Below are positions 44,088-53,086 of a stretch of 64,000 nt of DNA, piece by piece. Positions within the stretch are counted from its first letter, which is position 1. Every line of letters begins with the position of its first letter. This DNA comes from CAISKJ01 sp046351555 (GTDB taxonomy: Bacteria > Myxococcota_A > Polyangia > Polyangiales > Ga0077539), in the NCBI GenBank assembly GCA_046351555.1, contig JAXLYI010000031.1:1-64000 (forward strand), given 5' to 3'. The notes under the pieces are model-generated. The model was not told the origin of the DNA. It ran no database searches and worked only from the letters and a program-made list of their open reading frames with translations. Made by a program: the position numbers and the translations under genes.

Positions 44088-45428
44088 CTACGTCACCTCC
44101 AGGCCGTACGCGCGCGCCAGGAGCTCGACCGGGTGCGCGACGGCGGCGTTGTTCTCTTTCATGATGCGCTGGGACGCGAGCGGGCAGTCCGAGGCGACGT
44201 ACTTCGCGTCGGCGTTGGCCACGCCCCGGGTGAGCTTCTTCGCGTATTTCACGCCGAGGTCGTAGTACTCGGCCTTCATCCCCCACGTCCCGTCGACCGC
44301 GGAGCACTGCTCCACCAGCGTGACCTCGGTCTCCGGGATCTTCTCCAGCAGGAGCTTGCCCGGGTACGCGATCCGCTGCGCGCGGAGGTGACACGCGGCG
44401 TGGTAGGCCACCGACCCGAGGGGCTGCGGAAACTCCCGCGGGAGCTTCTTCTCGCGCCAGAGCTTCCAGAGGTACTCCATGAGGTCCATGGTGTTCTCGG
44501 CGACGAGGCGCGCGTCGGGCGTGCCGAGGATCTCGGGGTACTCGCGCTTGAGCGTCATCGAGCACGACGGGCCCGGCGCCACCACCGTCATCCCGCGTCG
44601 CACGGCGTCGGCCAGCGAAGCGACGTTGAAGCGGGCCTTCTCGCGCACGCGCTCGAGGTCGCCCGTGTCCATGTTGGGCATGCCGCAGCACGTCTGCTCC
44701 GGGCGCTCCACGCGCACACCCGCGTGCTCGAGCACCCGCACCGCCGCCGCGCCCACGCCGGGCCGGTTGTAGTCGACGAGGCACGTCGAGAAGAGCGCGA
44801 CCGACCCGTTGCCGCCAGCACCCTCGGGCGCCCGGTGCCGCGCGAACCACCGCGGGAAGGTCTCGCTCGCGTACGTGGGCAGCGGGAAGTGCTCGGAGAT
44901 GCCCGCCACGCGGTCCATCGCGCGGCGCACCAGCGAGCTCGCGGTGATGAGGTTGGCGACGGGCGCGAGCGGGCCGGCGTTGACGGCGCCGAGGAGCCCG
45001 GGCTCGCCGAGGAGTTTTTCCTGGAGCGTGGTGCCGCCCTCGCGGCGCGTGCGAACCACCTTCTCGCGCCAGAGGAGCCGCGGGAAGTCCACCAGCCATT
45101 TCGACTCGGGGTCGTCGGGCGTGTAGGGGCACTTCACGTAGCAGAGCTTGCACTGGAAGCAGAGGTCGGTGGCCGTGACGAAATCCGCGGGCCCGAGCGT
45201 CGAGGCCGAGTGGGCCATCGCGCGCTTCTCGTGGTTCTCGTCGATGCGGTCGAAGACGAAGGGGAAGGTGGGGCAGTAGCCCACGCACATGCGGCAGCCG
45301 TGGCAGATCTCGAAGACGCGGCGGAGCTCGCCCTCGAGGTCGGCGGGGTCCCAGAAGCGCGGGTCGTTCGGGTCGAAGGCGGGGGGGCGTTCGGGGGTGG
45401 GCTTGAGGTCCAAGGCGCGCGGCTCCAT
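44088..45428 (-). CDS. Heterodisulfide reductase/GlpC-like Fe-S oxidoreductase
   Basis: 446 residues. Two 4Fe-4S ferredoxin motifs lie near the N-terminus (ICHGCRMCVGYCPTFP and LCFQCKLCYVKCPYTP). Two CCG domains follow, with TCLVDYN...TCCGMPNMD and AACHLRAQRI...EQCSAVDGTWG, the cysteine-rich repeats of HdrB/GlpC proteins. It should pass electrons between an unidentified donor and a partner such as the rubrerythrin encoded upstream. It has no membrane segment. Gene order rubrerythrin, Fe-S protein, DUF3501 is conserved in many aerobic bacteria. Confidence 0.92.
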   Translation of the reverse strand: MEPRALDLKPTPERPPAFDPNDPRFWDPADLEGELRRVFEICHGCRMCVGYCPTFPFVFDRIDENHEKRAMAHSASTLGPADFVTATDLCFQCKLCYVKCPYTPDDPESKWLVDFPRLLWREKVVRTRREGGTTLQEKLLGEPGLLGAVNAGPLAPVANLITASSLVRRAMDRVAGISEHFPLPTYASETFPRWFARHRAPEGAGGNGSVALFSTCLVDYNRPGVGAAAVRVLEHAGVRVERPEQTCCGMPNMDTGDLERVREKARFNVASLADAVRRGMTVVAPGPSCSMTLKREYPEILGTPDARLVAENTMDLMEYLWKLWREKKLPREFPQPLGSVAYHAACHLRAQRIAYPGKLLLEKIPETEVTLVEQCSAVDGTWGMKAEYYDLGVKYAKKLTRGVANADAKYVASDCPLASQRIMKENNAAVAHPVELLARAYGLEVT

Positions 45429-45522
45429 CGCAACGGGTCGAAGAATGCGCGAAGGGGGCGCCGCCTCGCAGGTTCGAAGCAGAGGCGCCCCCTCTCGCGG
45501 CGTGGCGTGCGGTCGGGGCGGC

Positions 45523-45951
45523 TCAGCCCTTCACGCCGTCGAGCGCCTTCTGGAAGCGCCCCGCGTGCGAGCGCTCGGCGCGCGCCAGCGTCTCGAACCA
45601 CTCGGCGATGTCCTCGAAGCCCTCCTCGCGGGCGGTGCGCGCGAAGCCCGGGTACATGTTCTGGTACTCCTCGGTCTCGCCGTGGACGGCGGCCGCGAGG
45701 TTCTTCTCGGTGCTGCCGATCGGGAGCCCGGTGGCCGGGTCGCCCGCGAGCTTGAGGTAGTCGAGGTGGCCGTGCGCGTGGCCCGTCTCGCCCGCCGCGG
45801 TGTCGCGGAAGAGCCCCGCCACGTCGGGGTAGCCCTCCACGTCCGCCACCTTGGCGAAGTACTCGTACCGACGGTTCGCCTGCGACTCGCCCGCGAACGC
45901 GTGCTTGAGGTTGTCGTGCGTCTTGGTCCCGCTCAGCTTCTGCGCTGCCAT
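45523..45951 (-). CDS. Rubrerythrin family protein (no rubredoxin domain)
   Basis: 142 residues. The di-iron four-helix bundle is complete: AFAGESQANRRYEYFAK, AAGETGHAHGHLDY, HGETEEYQNMYPGFARTARE and LARAERSHAGRF provide the Glu and His ligands. The C-terminal rubredoxin of classical rubrerythrin is absent, so electrons must come from another protein, plausibly the adjacent Fe-S oxidoreductase. Rubrerythrins reduce hydrogen peroxide. It is the first gene of the three-gene minus-strand operon, 94 bp before the Fe-S gene, and its promoter should lie in 45952-46108. Confidence 0.93.
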   Translation of the reverse strand: MAAQKLSGTKTHDNLKHAFAGESQANRRYEYFAKVADVEGYPDVAGLFRDTAAGETGHAHGHLDYLKLAGDPATGLPIGSTEKNLAAAVHGETEEYQNMYPGFARTAREEGFEDIAEWFETLARAERSHAGRFQKALDGVKG

Positions 45952-46108
45952 CGTGCTGGTCTCCTTCGGTCGTGTGCCGTCGCGCGTGAAGGGCGCGCGG
46001 CGGCCGACACCAGTACTTTGGATGCGATGCCCCTTGCAAGAGGTTGCAACGGGGTCGGGCGAGGGCGGTGGGAAACGGGGCGGGGAAGAAGCGGGCGGGT
46101 GTGGCGGG

Positions 46109-46867
46109 TCAGTCGGCGAGGCCGAGGAGCGCGCACTGGCGGGCGTCGAGGCCCCCGCGGAGCGCGCCGGCCCACGCGCGGTACCACGCGGCGAGCGAGG
46201 CGACGGCCCCCTCCCGGTCGGCGCCGCCCGCGGGGAGCTCGATCGCCGGGGCGCGGCCCCCGAGGGACTTCAGGTCGAGCACGTCGAGGCGGGCGCGGGT
46301 CTCGGCGACGAAGTCCTCGTGGAGGCCCCGCGCGCGGAGCATGGTCGCGAGCGTGCGGGCGCCGGGGGTGCCGTGGGCGGGGAGGGCGTCGACGCGGTCG
46401 AGGTACGCGCGGAGCGAGCGCGAGAGGTCGGCGGCGTCGCCCTCGACCGAGAGCCCCGCGAAGAGCTCGGCCTCGAATGCGTCGCGGCGCGCCAGCGGCA
46501 CCACGCGCCGCAGGATCGCGCGCGTCCGCAGGAACCACTGCTCGCCGAGCGCCGCGAGCTCGCGGTACTCCGGGGAGTTCTCCGCCGCGCGGACCGGCGC
46601 GGGGGTGCGGGTCACGCGCTCGGCTTCGCCGTTGCCCGTCGCCGCTCGGTACAGCGCCCAGCCGGCGTCGTGCTCGGCGGCGGTGTACCCGCGGCCCGAG
46701 GCGGTCTCGAGCAGCGCGTGCTCGTCGATCCCGCGGAGGAGGCGCGCAGCTTTTGCGAGGAGCGCCGCGGCCTCGGCGGGCCCGGGCGGGGTGGACTGCC
46801 CCGGCGTCGAGGGGCGGAGCTGTTGGGGGAGGGAGGGGCTCCGGACGTCTTGAAACTGGTTCTTCAT
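46109..46867 (-). CDS. Hypothetical protein
   Basis: 252 residues from the ATG at 46867, with CGGAG about 11 bp upstream. The protein is mostly helical and Ala/Arg/Glu-rich, with no signal peptide, membrane segment or cysteine-rich motif. Recognisable segments are LLRGIDEHALLETASGRGYT and SPEYRELAALGEQWFLRTRA. No family was recognised. It is divergent from the nitrilase-like gene and the shared gap 46868-47014 probably contains both promoters. Confidence 0.55.
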   Translation of the reverse strand: MKNQFQDVRSPSLPQQLRPSTPGQSTPPGPAEAAALLAKAARLLRGIDEHALLETASGRGYTAAEHDAGWALYRAATGNGEAERVTRTPAPVRAAENSPEYRELAALGEQWFLRTRAILRRVVPLARRDAFEAELFAGLSVEGDAADLSRSLRAYLDRVDALPAHGTPGARTLATMLRARGLHEDFVAETRARLDVLDLKSLGGRAPAIELPAGGADREGAVASLAAWYRAWAGALRGGLDARQCALLGLAD

Positions 46868-47014
46868 GGGCAGTTGCTCCGGGTGCGAGCATGCACAGCA
46901 GCGCGCGCGCTCACCAACCTCAAACGGCCGGTATCCGGGAGTAACTTGAGCCGCGTGTCCGACGGCGAAACACGGCCATTGCCGGCAGGGTCTTCGCGCG
47001 CCCACATTCCCGAC

Positions 47015-47755
47015 ATGGAGCCTTCGCCCGCGCCCCGCGTCGCCGCCCTCGAGCTCCCGCACCGCTTCGGCGACGTCCCCGCGGCGCTCGCTGCCACTGA
47101 CGCGCTCCTCGCCCGCGCGGTCGCCGGGGGGCTCGACCTCGCGCTCCTGCCCGAGTGCGCGCTCACGGGCTACCTCTCGCCGGCGGGCGACTTCGACCTC
47201 GCGCCCTTCGCCGAGGCCCTCGACGGGCCCACCGCGCGCGCGCTCGCCGACCTCGCGCGACGTCACCGCGTCGCGCTCGCGGGCCCGCTCGTCGAGCGCG
47301 ACGGCGACCGGGTCTTCAACGCGCTGCTGCTCTTCGACGCCGCGGGCGAGCGCGTCGGGCACTGGCGCAAGCGGCACCCCTGGTACCCCGAGCGCTGGGC
47401 CACGCCGGGCGACCTCGGTACGCCCGTGGTGACGCTCGGCGCGCTGCGGGTGACCGCGTGCGTGTGCTTCGACATTCACTTCATCGCCGACGACGCGCCC
47501 GACGCGCTCGCGGCGGCGGACGCGCTGCTCTTCCCGAGCGCGTGGGTGGAGGAGCGGGCCGGCGACGACGCGCGCGAGCAACTCCTCGGCGGGCTCGCGC
47601 GGCGCTTCGGGCTCGCGGTGGTCAACGCCAACTGGGGCCGCGGCGAGCCGCGCGTGGCGGGGCAGGGGGGCTCGCGGATCGTCGGCCCCGAAGGGCGGGC
47701 GGCGCGCGCGTCGGGCGGCTTCGTGAAGGCGGCCGTCGCGCCCCGGCGGCGGTAG
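47015..47755 (+). CDS. Carbon-nitrogen hydrolase (nitrilase superfamily)
   Basis: 246 residues from ATG 47015. The Glu-Lys-Cys triad is intact: E47 in LLPECALTGYLS, K119 in HWRKRHPW and C151 in TACVCFDIHF. The fold is the short single-domain form without an N-terminal extension. Members hydrolyse amides or nitriles (omega-amidase, carbamoylputrescine amidase and others); the specificity cannot be read here. The sequence after the catalytic cysteine (FPSAWVEERAGDDAREQLL, then RRFGLAVVNANWGRG) is standard. No operon partner is evident; the next gene on the strand begins 110 bp later. Confidence 0.9.
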   Translation: MEPSPAPRVAALELPHRFGDVPAALAATDALLARAVAGGLDLALLPECALTGYLSPAGDFDLAPFAEALDGPTARALADLARRHRVALAGPLVERDGDRVFNALLLFDAAGERVGHWRKRHPWYPERWATPGDLGTPVVTLGALRVTACVCFDIHFIADDAPDALAAADALLFPSAWVEERAGDDAREQLLGGLARRFGLAVVNANWGRGEPRVAGQGGSRIVGPEGRAARASGGFVKAAVAPRRR

Positions 47756-47865
47756 CGGGGGCGGGCGTTTCCGGGCTACCCGGCGGGCGGCGATCGGCGT
47801 AACGTCCCCGCCGCCGCGCGACGCGGGTGAAGCCGCGCCGCAGCCCCAACCGAGGTGACAGCGCG

Positions 47866-49065
47866 ATGTCGTTCTCCAGTGCGTTCTATGCGTTCATGAA
47901 GGGTGAGAGGTCGCAGGCCGAGCTCGACGCCTACCGGCAGGCGATGGGCCACATCGACCAGCTCGAGGCCGCGATCCAGACCCAGGTGCTCGCCCAGCCG
48001 CTGCCCCCCGGCGTCGGCCCCTGGGCCCGCCCGAAGAACCACCAGCAGGCGATGGCCCTCACCTGGATCGCCCGCGCCCTCGCCACCATCGCGGGCACGC
48101 TGCTCGAGTCCGACGCGCGCGAAGACCCCGACACCGTCGGCTACCTCCCGCTCGTCACCTTCGGCCAGGTGAAGGAGCTGTACACGCAGGTGCCGCAGTT
48201 CATCCAGATGGCCTGGGAGGCGCTCGCCAACCCGCGCTTCCGCGCCGCGCGCCCGCTGCCCTTCCCGCTCGGGCCGCGCGTCGAGGCGCAGGGCAAGTGC
48301 CCGCTCGTCCACCTCAAGGGCATCCACGCCGCGGGCCTCGCGCTCGACCAGATCGCCCAGGTGCGCCTCGGCACCTTCCTCCAGTCGGTGCAGTCGTGCG
48401 GGGTTGCGCCGCCCGACGAGGTGAAGGGCTACCTCGCCGACCTCTCGCAGATGTGGGCGCGCGCTCAGTCGAAGGTCGCCTTCTCCAGCCAGCAGCTCGT
48501 GATGCTCCAGACGGCCGGCAACGTCCCCCTCGAGACCCACGAGGAGGCCGAGAACCGCCTGTGGGACGCCCTCGTCGACCACTTCCTCGTCGGGCAGTTC
48601 ATCGCGATGCCCGAGCTCCTGCGCTCGTCGGCGATGGCGGGCATCAACGCCACCGGGCGGCAGATCTCCCACGAGGAACGGTGGTTCCTCTCCGAGCCCG
48701 ACGCCGTGCGCGACCTCAAGGGGACGAAGTTCGGCGAGATGGAGATCAAGGAGTTCTGGGTGCGCAAGGCCTGGCGCACGACGCCCACCGAGGAGCGCTA
48801 CCTCGCGCAGTGCGCCGCGCTCAAGGCCGAGGGGTCCATCTCGGTGGTGTCGCGCTGGTCGACCACGCCCTTCGACGCCGTGTACCAGACGCTCCAGCCC
48901 GTGGTGATCCTCGACCACCCGTTCGACCGCGGCCACGAGTTCCGCCTCAACATGGACGAGAACGAGGACGAGCTGCAGATGGGCTCGCCGCGCTTCCGCC
49001 GCACCAGCGGGTACCAGGAAGACCACGAGGAGGGCCACGTCGGCAACCCCTCGGAGCACCACTGA
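47866..49065 (+). CDS. Uncharacterised protein upstream of the P1B ATPase
   Basis: 399 residues from ATG 47866. The sequence is helical with even composition and clearly protein-like (GIHAAGLALDQIAQVRLGTF, ETHEEAENRLWDALVDHFLV). It has no signal peptide, no long hydrophobic segment, no metal-binding motif, and no family I recognise. A C-terminal acidic/His stretch (MDENEDELQMGSP ... DHEEGHVGNPSEHH) could bind metal weakly. The P1B ATPase gene starts 7 bp after its stop, so the two are almost certainly co-transcribed and may be functionally linked. Confidence 0.6.
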   Translation: MSFSSAFYAFMKGERSQAELDAYRQAMGHIDQLEAAIQTQVLAQPLPPGVGPWARPKNHQQAMALTWIARALATIAGTLLESDAREDPDTVGYLPLVTFGQVKELYTQVPQFIQMAWEALANPRFRAARPLPFPLGPRVEAQGKCPLVHLKGIHAAGLALDQIAQVRLGTFLQSVQSCGVAPPDEVKGYLADLSQMWARAQSKVAFSSQQLVMLQTAGNVPLETHEEAENRLWDALVDHFLVGQFIAMPELLRSSAMAGINATGRQISHEERWFLSEPDAVRDLKGTKFGEMEIKEFWVRKAWRTTPTEERYLAQCAALKAEGSISVVSRWSTTPFDAVYQTLQPVVILDHPFDRGHEFRLNMDENEDELQMGSPRFRRTSGYQEDHEEGHVGNPSEHH

Positions 49066-49072
49066 GTCGCCG

Positions 49073-51685
49073 ATGGCCGCCCCCCACGACCACGCCCACG
49101 AGCACGGGCCCGGCTGCGATCACGACCACGGCGGCCACGACCACGCGGCGCACGACCACGGCGCGCACGACCACGCGGCGCACGACCACGGCGGCCACGA
49201 CCACGCGGCGCACGAGCACGGCGAAGGCTGCGGCCACGACCACAGCCACGCGGGCCACGACCACAGCCACGGCGGCCACGACCACGCCCACGACGCGCCC
49301 GAGAAGCCCGTCGGGACGCGCGACGCCGAGGACGGGGGCAAGGCCTGCCAGCTCGAGCTCCGCGTGCTCCTGCCGGGCGAGACCAACGAGATCGGGCGCT
49401 TCCAGAAGCTCGAGGAGCACATCGCGAAGCGCGCGGGCATCTCGGACATCCACCTGCGCCGCGACCTCGGGCACGCCGAGGTCTGCATCCACTACGACCC
49501 CGCCGTCGCGTCGCAGGACGAGGCCGTCGCCCTCGTCCGCGCCTGCGCCGCCGAGGTGGCCGCGCGCTACAAGGAGATGACCTGGTTCGTGCGCGGGATG
49601 GACAGCGCGCAGGCCGGCTACCACATCGAGTACGCGCTCGGGCGGATGAAGGGCGTGCTCGAGGCCTCCGTCGCCTACGCCGCCGAGCGCCTCATCGTCG
49701 AGTACGACGAGCAGTCCACCTCGCTGCGCGACATCGAGAAGCGCGTCGAGGCCCTCGGCTTCGAACTCGAGGTCCCCGAGTCGGGCCACGCCTGCTGCGG
49801 CCACGACCACGGCGGCGGCGGCCTCGCGCCCAAGCTCGAGGTGCCGCTCGCCGCGTTCGCCGGCGTGATCCTCGCGGTCGGGCTCTCCGTCGAGAAGCTC
49901 GCCCCCGCGGTGAAGTACGTGCCCACCGGGCTCTACGTGGCGGCCTGCGTCGCCGGCGGCTTCTTCGCCGTGCGCGGGGCCTTCACCGCCCTCCGCCTGA
50001 AGCAGATCGACATCGAGACCCTCACCGTGCTCGCCGCCGTCGGCGCGGCCGTGCTCGGCGCGTGGTTCGAAGCGGGCCTGCTGCTCTTCCTCTTCAGCCT
50101 CGGGCACGCGCTCGAGCACCGCGCCCTCGACCGCGCCCGCCAGGCGATCGAGGCGCTCGGCAAGCTCCGCCCCGACAAGGCCCGCGTCCGCCGCGGCGAC
50201 GCCATCGTGGAGGTGCCCGTCGAGGAGGTGAAGCGCGGCGACCGGGTGGTGGTCCGCGCCGGCGACCGCGTCGCGCTCGACGGCGTCATCAAGGAAGGCC
50301 GCTCGTCGCTCGACCAGTCGACCGTCACCGGCGAGTCCGTCCCCGTCTCCAAGGGCCCCGGCGACACCGTCTTCGCGGGAACGATCAACACCGAGGCCGT
50401 GCTCGAGGTGGAGGTCACCAAGCTCTCCAACGAGTCGGCCATCGCGCGCGTCATCGACCTCGTCAGCGAGGCCGAGGCCCGCAAGAGCAAGGTGCAGCGC
50501 TTCTCCAAGAAGATCGAGCAGCGCTTCGCCCCCATCGTCCTCGGCCTCGCCCCGGCCCTCGCGGTCGGGCTGCTGGTGACGGGGCACGGCCCGAAGGAGG
50601 CGATCCTCCGCGCGCTCTCGCTGCTCGTCGCCGCGTCGCCCTGCGCGCTCGCGATCGCCACGCCCGCGGCGGTCCTCTCCGCGGTGGCGCGCGCGGCCCG
50701 CGGCGGCGTGCTGATGAAGGGAGGCGCCCACCTCGAGCAGCTCGGCACCGTGTCGTCGATCGCCTTCGACAAGACCGGCACGCTCACCCTCGGCAAGCCC
50801 AAGCTGGTGTCCGTGTGGACGCACGACGGCGCCGACGAGAAGGATCTGCTCGCCACGGCCGCCGCGGTCGAGTCGCTCTCGTCACACCCGCTCGCGAAGG
50901 CCGTCGTCGACGGGGCGAAGGCGCGCGAGCTGCCCGAGCTCACCGCCGTCGGCTGCGAGACGGTGCACGGCAAGGGCTTGCGCTCGATGGTCGGCGGCAA
51001 GGCCGTCGCGATCGGGAGCCTCGACCTCTTCGACCTCGCCAAGGTGCCCGACGCCGTGAAGGACGAGGTCGCGCGCCTCCAGGGCGCCGGCCAGACCACC
51101 ATGGTGGTGAAGCGCGGCGCGCAGTACCTCGGGGTCATCGGCGTGGCCGACACGCTGCGCCCGGAGGCGAAGGACGCGCTCGCGGCCCTGCGCAAGATGG
51201 GCATCGGCAAGACGGTGATGCTCTCGGGCGACAACCAGCGCGTGGCCCAGGCGATCGGCAAGCAGGTGGGCATCGACGAGCCCCGCGCGCCGCTGATGCC
51301 CGAGGGCAAGGTGGCCGCGCTGCGCGAGCTCTCGAAGGAGGGCGGCGTGGCGATGGTGGGCGACGGCGTCAACGACGCGCCCGCGCTCGCGGCGGCCTCG
51401 GTGGGCGTCGCGATGGGCGGCGCCGGCTCGGACGTCGCGCTCGAGACCGCCGACGTGGTGCTGATGAGCGACGACCTCCGCCAGCTCCCCTTCGCGGTGG
51501 CGCTCGCGCGCGAGGCCACGCGGACGGTGAAGGTCAACCTCGCGATCTCCCTCGGCGTCGCGGGGATGCTGATCCTCGCGTCGATCATGGGCTGGGTCCG
51601 CATCAGCCACGCCGTGCTCCTGCACGAGGGGAGCACGATGGTGGTCGTGCTCAACGGGCTGCGGCTGCTGCTCTTCCGCGCCTGA
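49073..51685 (+). CDS. P1B-type heavy-metal ATPase (P1B-4-like) with His-rich N-terminus
   Basis: 870 residues. The first 75 residues contain 27 histidines in HDH/HDHAAHDHG repeats. Two ferredoxin-like domains follow without the usual CxxC; the second reads GMDSAQAGYHIEYALG where GMxCxxC would stand. A CCGHDH segment precedes the membrane core. The transport core has SPC (C about 524, ASPCALAIATPAA), DKTGT (D566), the HP locus SSHPLAKA (H605), GDGVNDAP and, in the last helix pair, HEGSTMVVVLNGLRLL (H851). SPC plus HEG(G/S)T is the mark of the P1B-4 group (Co/Zn/Fe export). The metal cannot be fixed by sequence alone. Confidence 0.9.
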   Translation: MAAPHDHAHEHGPGCDHDHGGHDHAAHDHGAHDHAAHDHGGHDHAAHEHGEGCGHDHSHAGHDHSHGGHDHAHDAPEKPVGTRDAEDGGKACQLELRVLLPGETNEIGRFQKLEEHIAKRAGISDIHLRRDLGHAEVCIHYDPAVASQDEAVALVRACAAEVAARYKEMTWFVRGMDSAQAGYHIEYALGRMKGVLEASVAYAAERLIVEYDEQSTSLRDIEKRVEALGFELEVPESGHACCGHDHGGGGLAPKLEVPLAAFAGVILAVGLSVEKLAPAVKYVPTGLYVAACVAGGFFAVRGAFTALRLKQIDIETLTVLAAVGAAVLGAWFEAGLLLFLFSLGHALEHRALDRARQAIEALGKLRPDKARVRRGDAIVEVPVEEVKRGDRVVVRAGDRVALDGVIKEGRSSLDQSTVTGESVPVSKGPGDTVFAGTINTEAVLEVEVTKLSNESAIARVIDLVSEAEARKSKVQRFSKKIEQRFAPIVLGLAPALAVGLLVTGHGPKEAILRALSLLVAASPCALAIATPAAVLSAVARAARGGVLMKGGAHLEQLGTVSSIAFDKTGTLTLGKPKLVSVWTHDGADEKDLLATAAAVESLSSHPLAKAVVDGAKARELPELTAVGCETVHGKGLRSMVGGKAVAIGSLDLFDLAKVPDAVKDEVARLQGAGQTTMVVKRGAQYLGVIGVADTLRPEAKDALAALRKMGIGKTVMLSGDNQRVAQAIGKQVGIDEPRAPLMPEGKVAALRELSKEGGVAMVGDGVNDAPALAAASVGVAMGGAGSDVALETADVVLMSDDLRQLPFAVALAREATRTVKVNLAISLGVAGMLILASIMGWVRISHAVLLHEGSTMVVVLNGLRLLLFRA

Positions 51686-51720
51686 CGCTCGCCTCCTTCG
51701 GGCGGTGCGCGGGCGTCGTG

Positions 51721-52292
51721 CCTCCATCCCCTGCTCGCCGAGCCTCGCGCGTTGCCCCCTATCCCCCGGCGCAAAGCCCACGAGATGCGCAACGCCTCGC
51801 GCGGGAGTGCTTGCGCGCTCGATGTATCGAGAAGGTGGAGCATCTGGTTCGTCTGCTCGCGGCGCCGAGTGCCCAGGGTTCGCCCGCCCGCCCTCGCTAA
51901 GGGGTTTAGGCTCACCCTGGGCAACGGGCATGGGATTGCCCGGTCTGTACCGGGCTCCCAACGAGGCGACGTGGGCGACGTGCAACGCCAGCGACTCGCG
52001 CCGGCTCCCCGAATCCGCCACCGGGCGGATGATCGCATGCCCGTTGCCCAGGGTGAGCCTAAACCCCTTAGCGAGGGCGGGCGGGCGAACCCTGGGCACT
52101 CGGCGCCGCGAGCAAACGAGCCAGACGCGCCGGCGAACCCTGGGCACTCGGCGCCGCGAGCAGACGAACCAACCGCTCCTACTTCCGCGATCTCCAGGTA
52201 GACAAGCACTCCCGCGCGAGGCGTTGCGCATCTCGTGGGCAAGCCGCCAGGGGAAGGGGGCAACGCGCGAGGCTCGGCGAGCGGGGGATGGA
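51721..52292. repeat. Family A hairpin A4, interrupted by element B2
   Basis: Left half 51721-51775 (TCCATCCCCTGCTCGCCGAG ... CCCCCGGCGCAAA) and right half 52241-52292 (AAGCCGCCAGGGG ... CTCGGCGAGCGGGGG) are reverse complements with few mismatches. Rejoined without B2 they form a compact hairpin whose loop reads GGCGCAAAGCCGCC, as in the inner arm of other family A elements. A dinucleotide AA is present on both sides of B2. Confidence 0.88.
51776..52240. repeat. Family B inverted-repeat element B2, inserted in A4
   Basis: 465 bp with inverted ends GCCCACGAGATGCGCAACGC and complement, perfect over 35 bp at 51779-51813 and 52203-52237. A second, longer pair of arms (near 51852-51932 and 52033-52115, containing CTCGCTAAGGGGTTTAGGCT) lies inside. 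Unlike B1 it has one 45-48-bp internal unit on the left and two on the right. There is no open frame with protein character. Confidence 0.92.
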
Positions 52293-52342
52293 CGCTCCGG
52301 CGCCGCGCCCGGGACACTCGAACGGCGTCGCCCCGCGCCCCG

Positions 52343-53086
52343 TCAGAACGTCCCGCCCACCGTCACCGCGCCGCCGCCCGCGAGCGCCGCGCCCGAGAGC
52401 GTGAGCGCCGTCCGGCTCGGCGACGGGCGGAGCGCGAGGCCGACGACGCCCGCGGCCGCCGCGGCGACGCCCACGCCCAGCGCCACGCCGCCGGCGACGG
52501 CGAAGGTCTCGCGACGCGCGACCGCGTCGAGGTACGCCCGCTCACTCTCGATCGAGCGGTCGCGCCCCGGGTCCCCCGGGAGCGCCAGGAGCACCACGCC
52601 CGCGGCCGCAACCGCGGCGCCTCCGCCCACCAGCACCCATGGCCACACGGGGGGCGCCGGGGCGCGCGTCGCGGGGGGCGGCGACGGCGGGGGGCGGGTC
52701 ACCACCGACGGCGGTGGGGGAGGCGGAGGTGCGGGCGGCGGGGCCGACGGCGTGGCGGCGAGGCGCGCGACGCGGGCCTCGATGGCGGGGCGGTCGGGGG
52801 CCTCGGGCGCGAGCGCGAGGTAGCGGCGGTAGGTCTCGAGCGCGTCGGTGGGGCGGCCGAGCTGCTCGAAGGTGGCGGCGACGTTGACGAGGAGCTCGGG
52901 CCGCTGCATCTGCACGTACGCCTGCTGGAAGCGCGCGAGCGCGGTGGCGAAGTCGCGCGCGTCGAAGGCCGCGACGCCCTGCTGGTAGAGGCGGCGGGCC
53001 TCCTCGCGGGGCTGCGCGGCGGCCGGCGCGGCGAGCGCGAGCGTCGCGAGCGCGAGGGCTGCGGTGGCGGCGGCGCGCGGGCTCAT
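52343..53086 (-). CDS. Exported TPR protein with C-terminal membrane segments
   Basis: 247 residues from the ATG at 53086, which overlaps the stop of the FG-GAP lipoprotein gene (ATGA). A signal peptide (ALALATLALAAPAAAQ) is followed by two TPR units (ARRLYQQGVAAFDARDFATA and LLVNVAATFEQLGRPTDALE), a Pro-rich linker, and two hydrophobic helices (WPWVLVGGGAAVAAAGVVLL and the one near 205). This layout recurs in many myxobacterial proteins of unknown function. The genes are probably co-translated, so the TPR protein may help place the lipoprotein partner. Confidence 0.72.
   Translation of the reverse strand: MSPRAAATAALALATLALAAPAAAQPREEARRLYQQGVAAFDARDFATALARFQQAYVQMQRPELLVNVAATFEQLGRPTDALETYRRYLALAPEAPDRPAIEARVARLAATPSAPPPAPPPPPPPSVVTRPPPSPPPATRAPAPPVWPWVLVGGGAAVAAAGVVLLALPGDPGRDRSIESERAYLDAVARRETFAVAGGVALGVGVAAAAAGVVGLALRPSPSRTALTLSGAALAGGGAVTVGGTF

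Larger units (their letters stand above)
51686..52342. other. Gene-free stretch with a nested pair of inverted-repeat elements
   Basis: About 660 bp after the ATPase gene. It holds family A element A4 (51721-52292) with family B element B2 (51776-52240) inserted in its loop. The remaining bases (52293-52342) are the 3' end of the flanking minus-strand gene's trailer. No protein-like frame was found. Confidence 0.7.
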
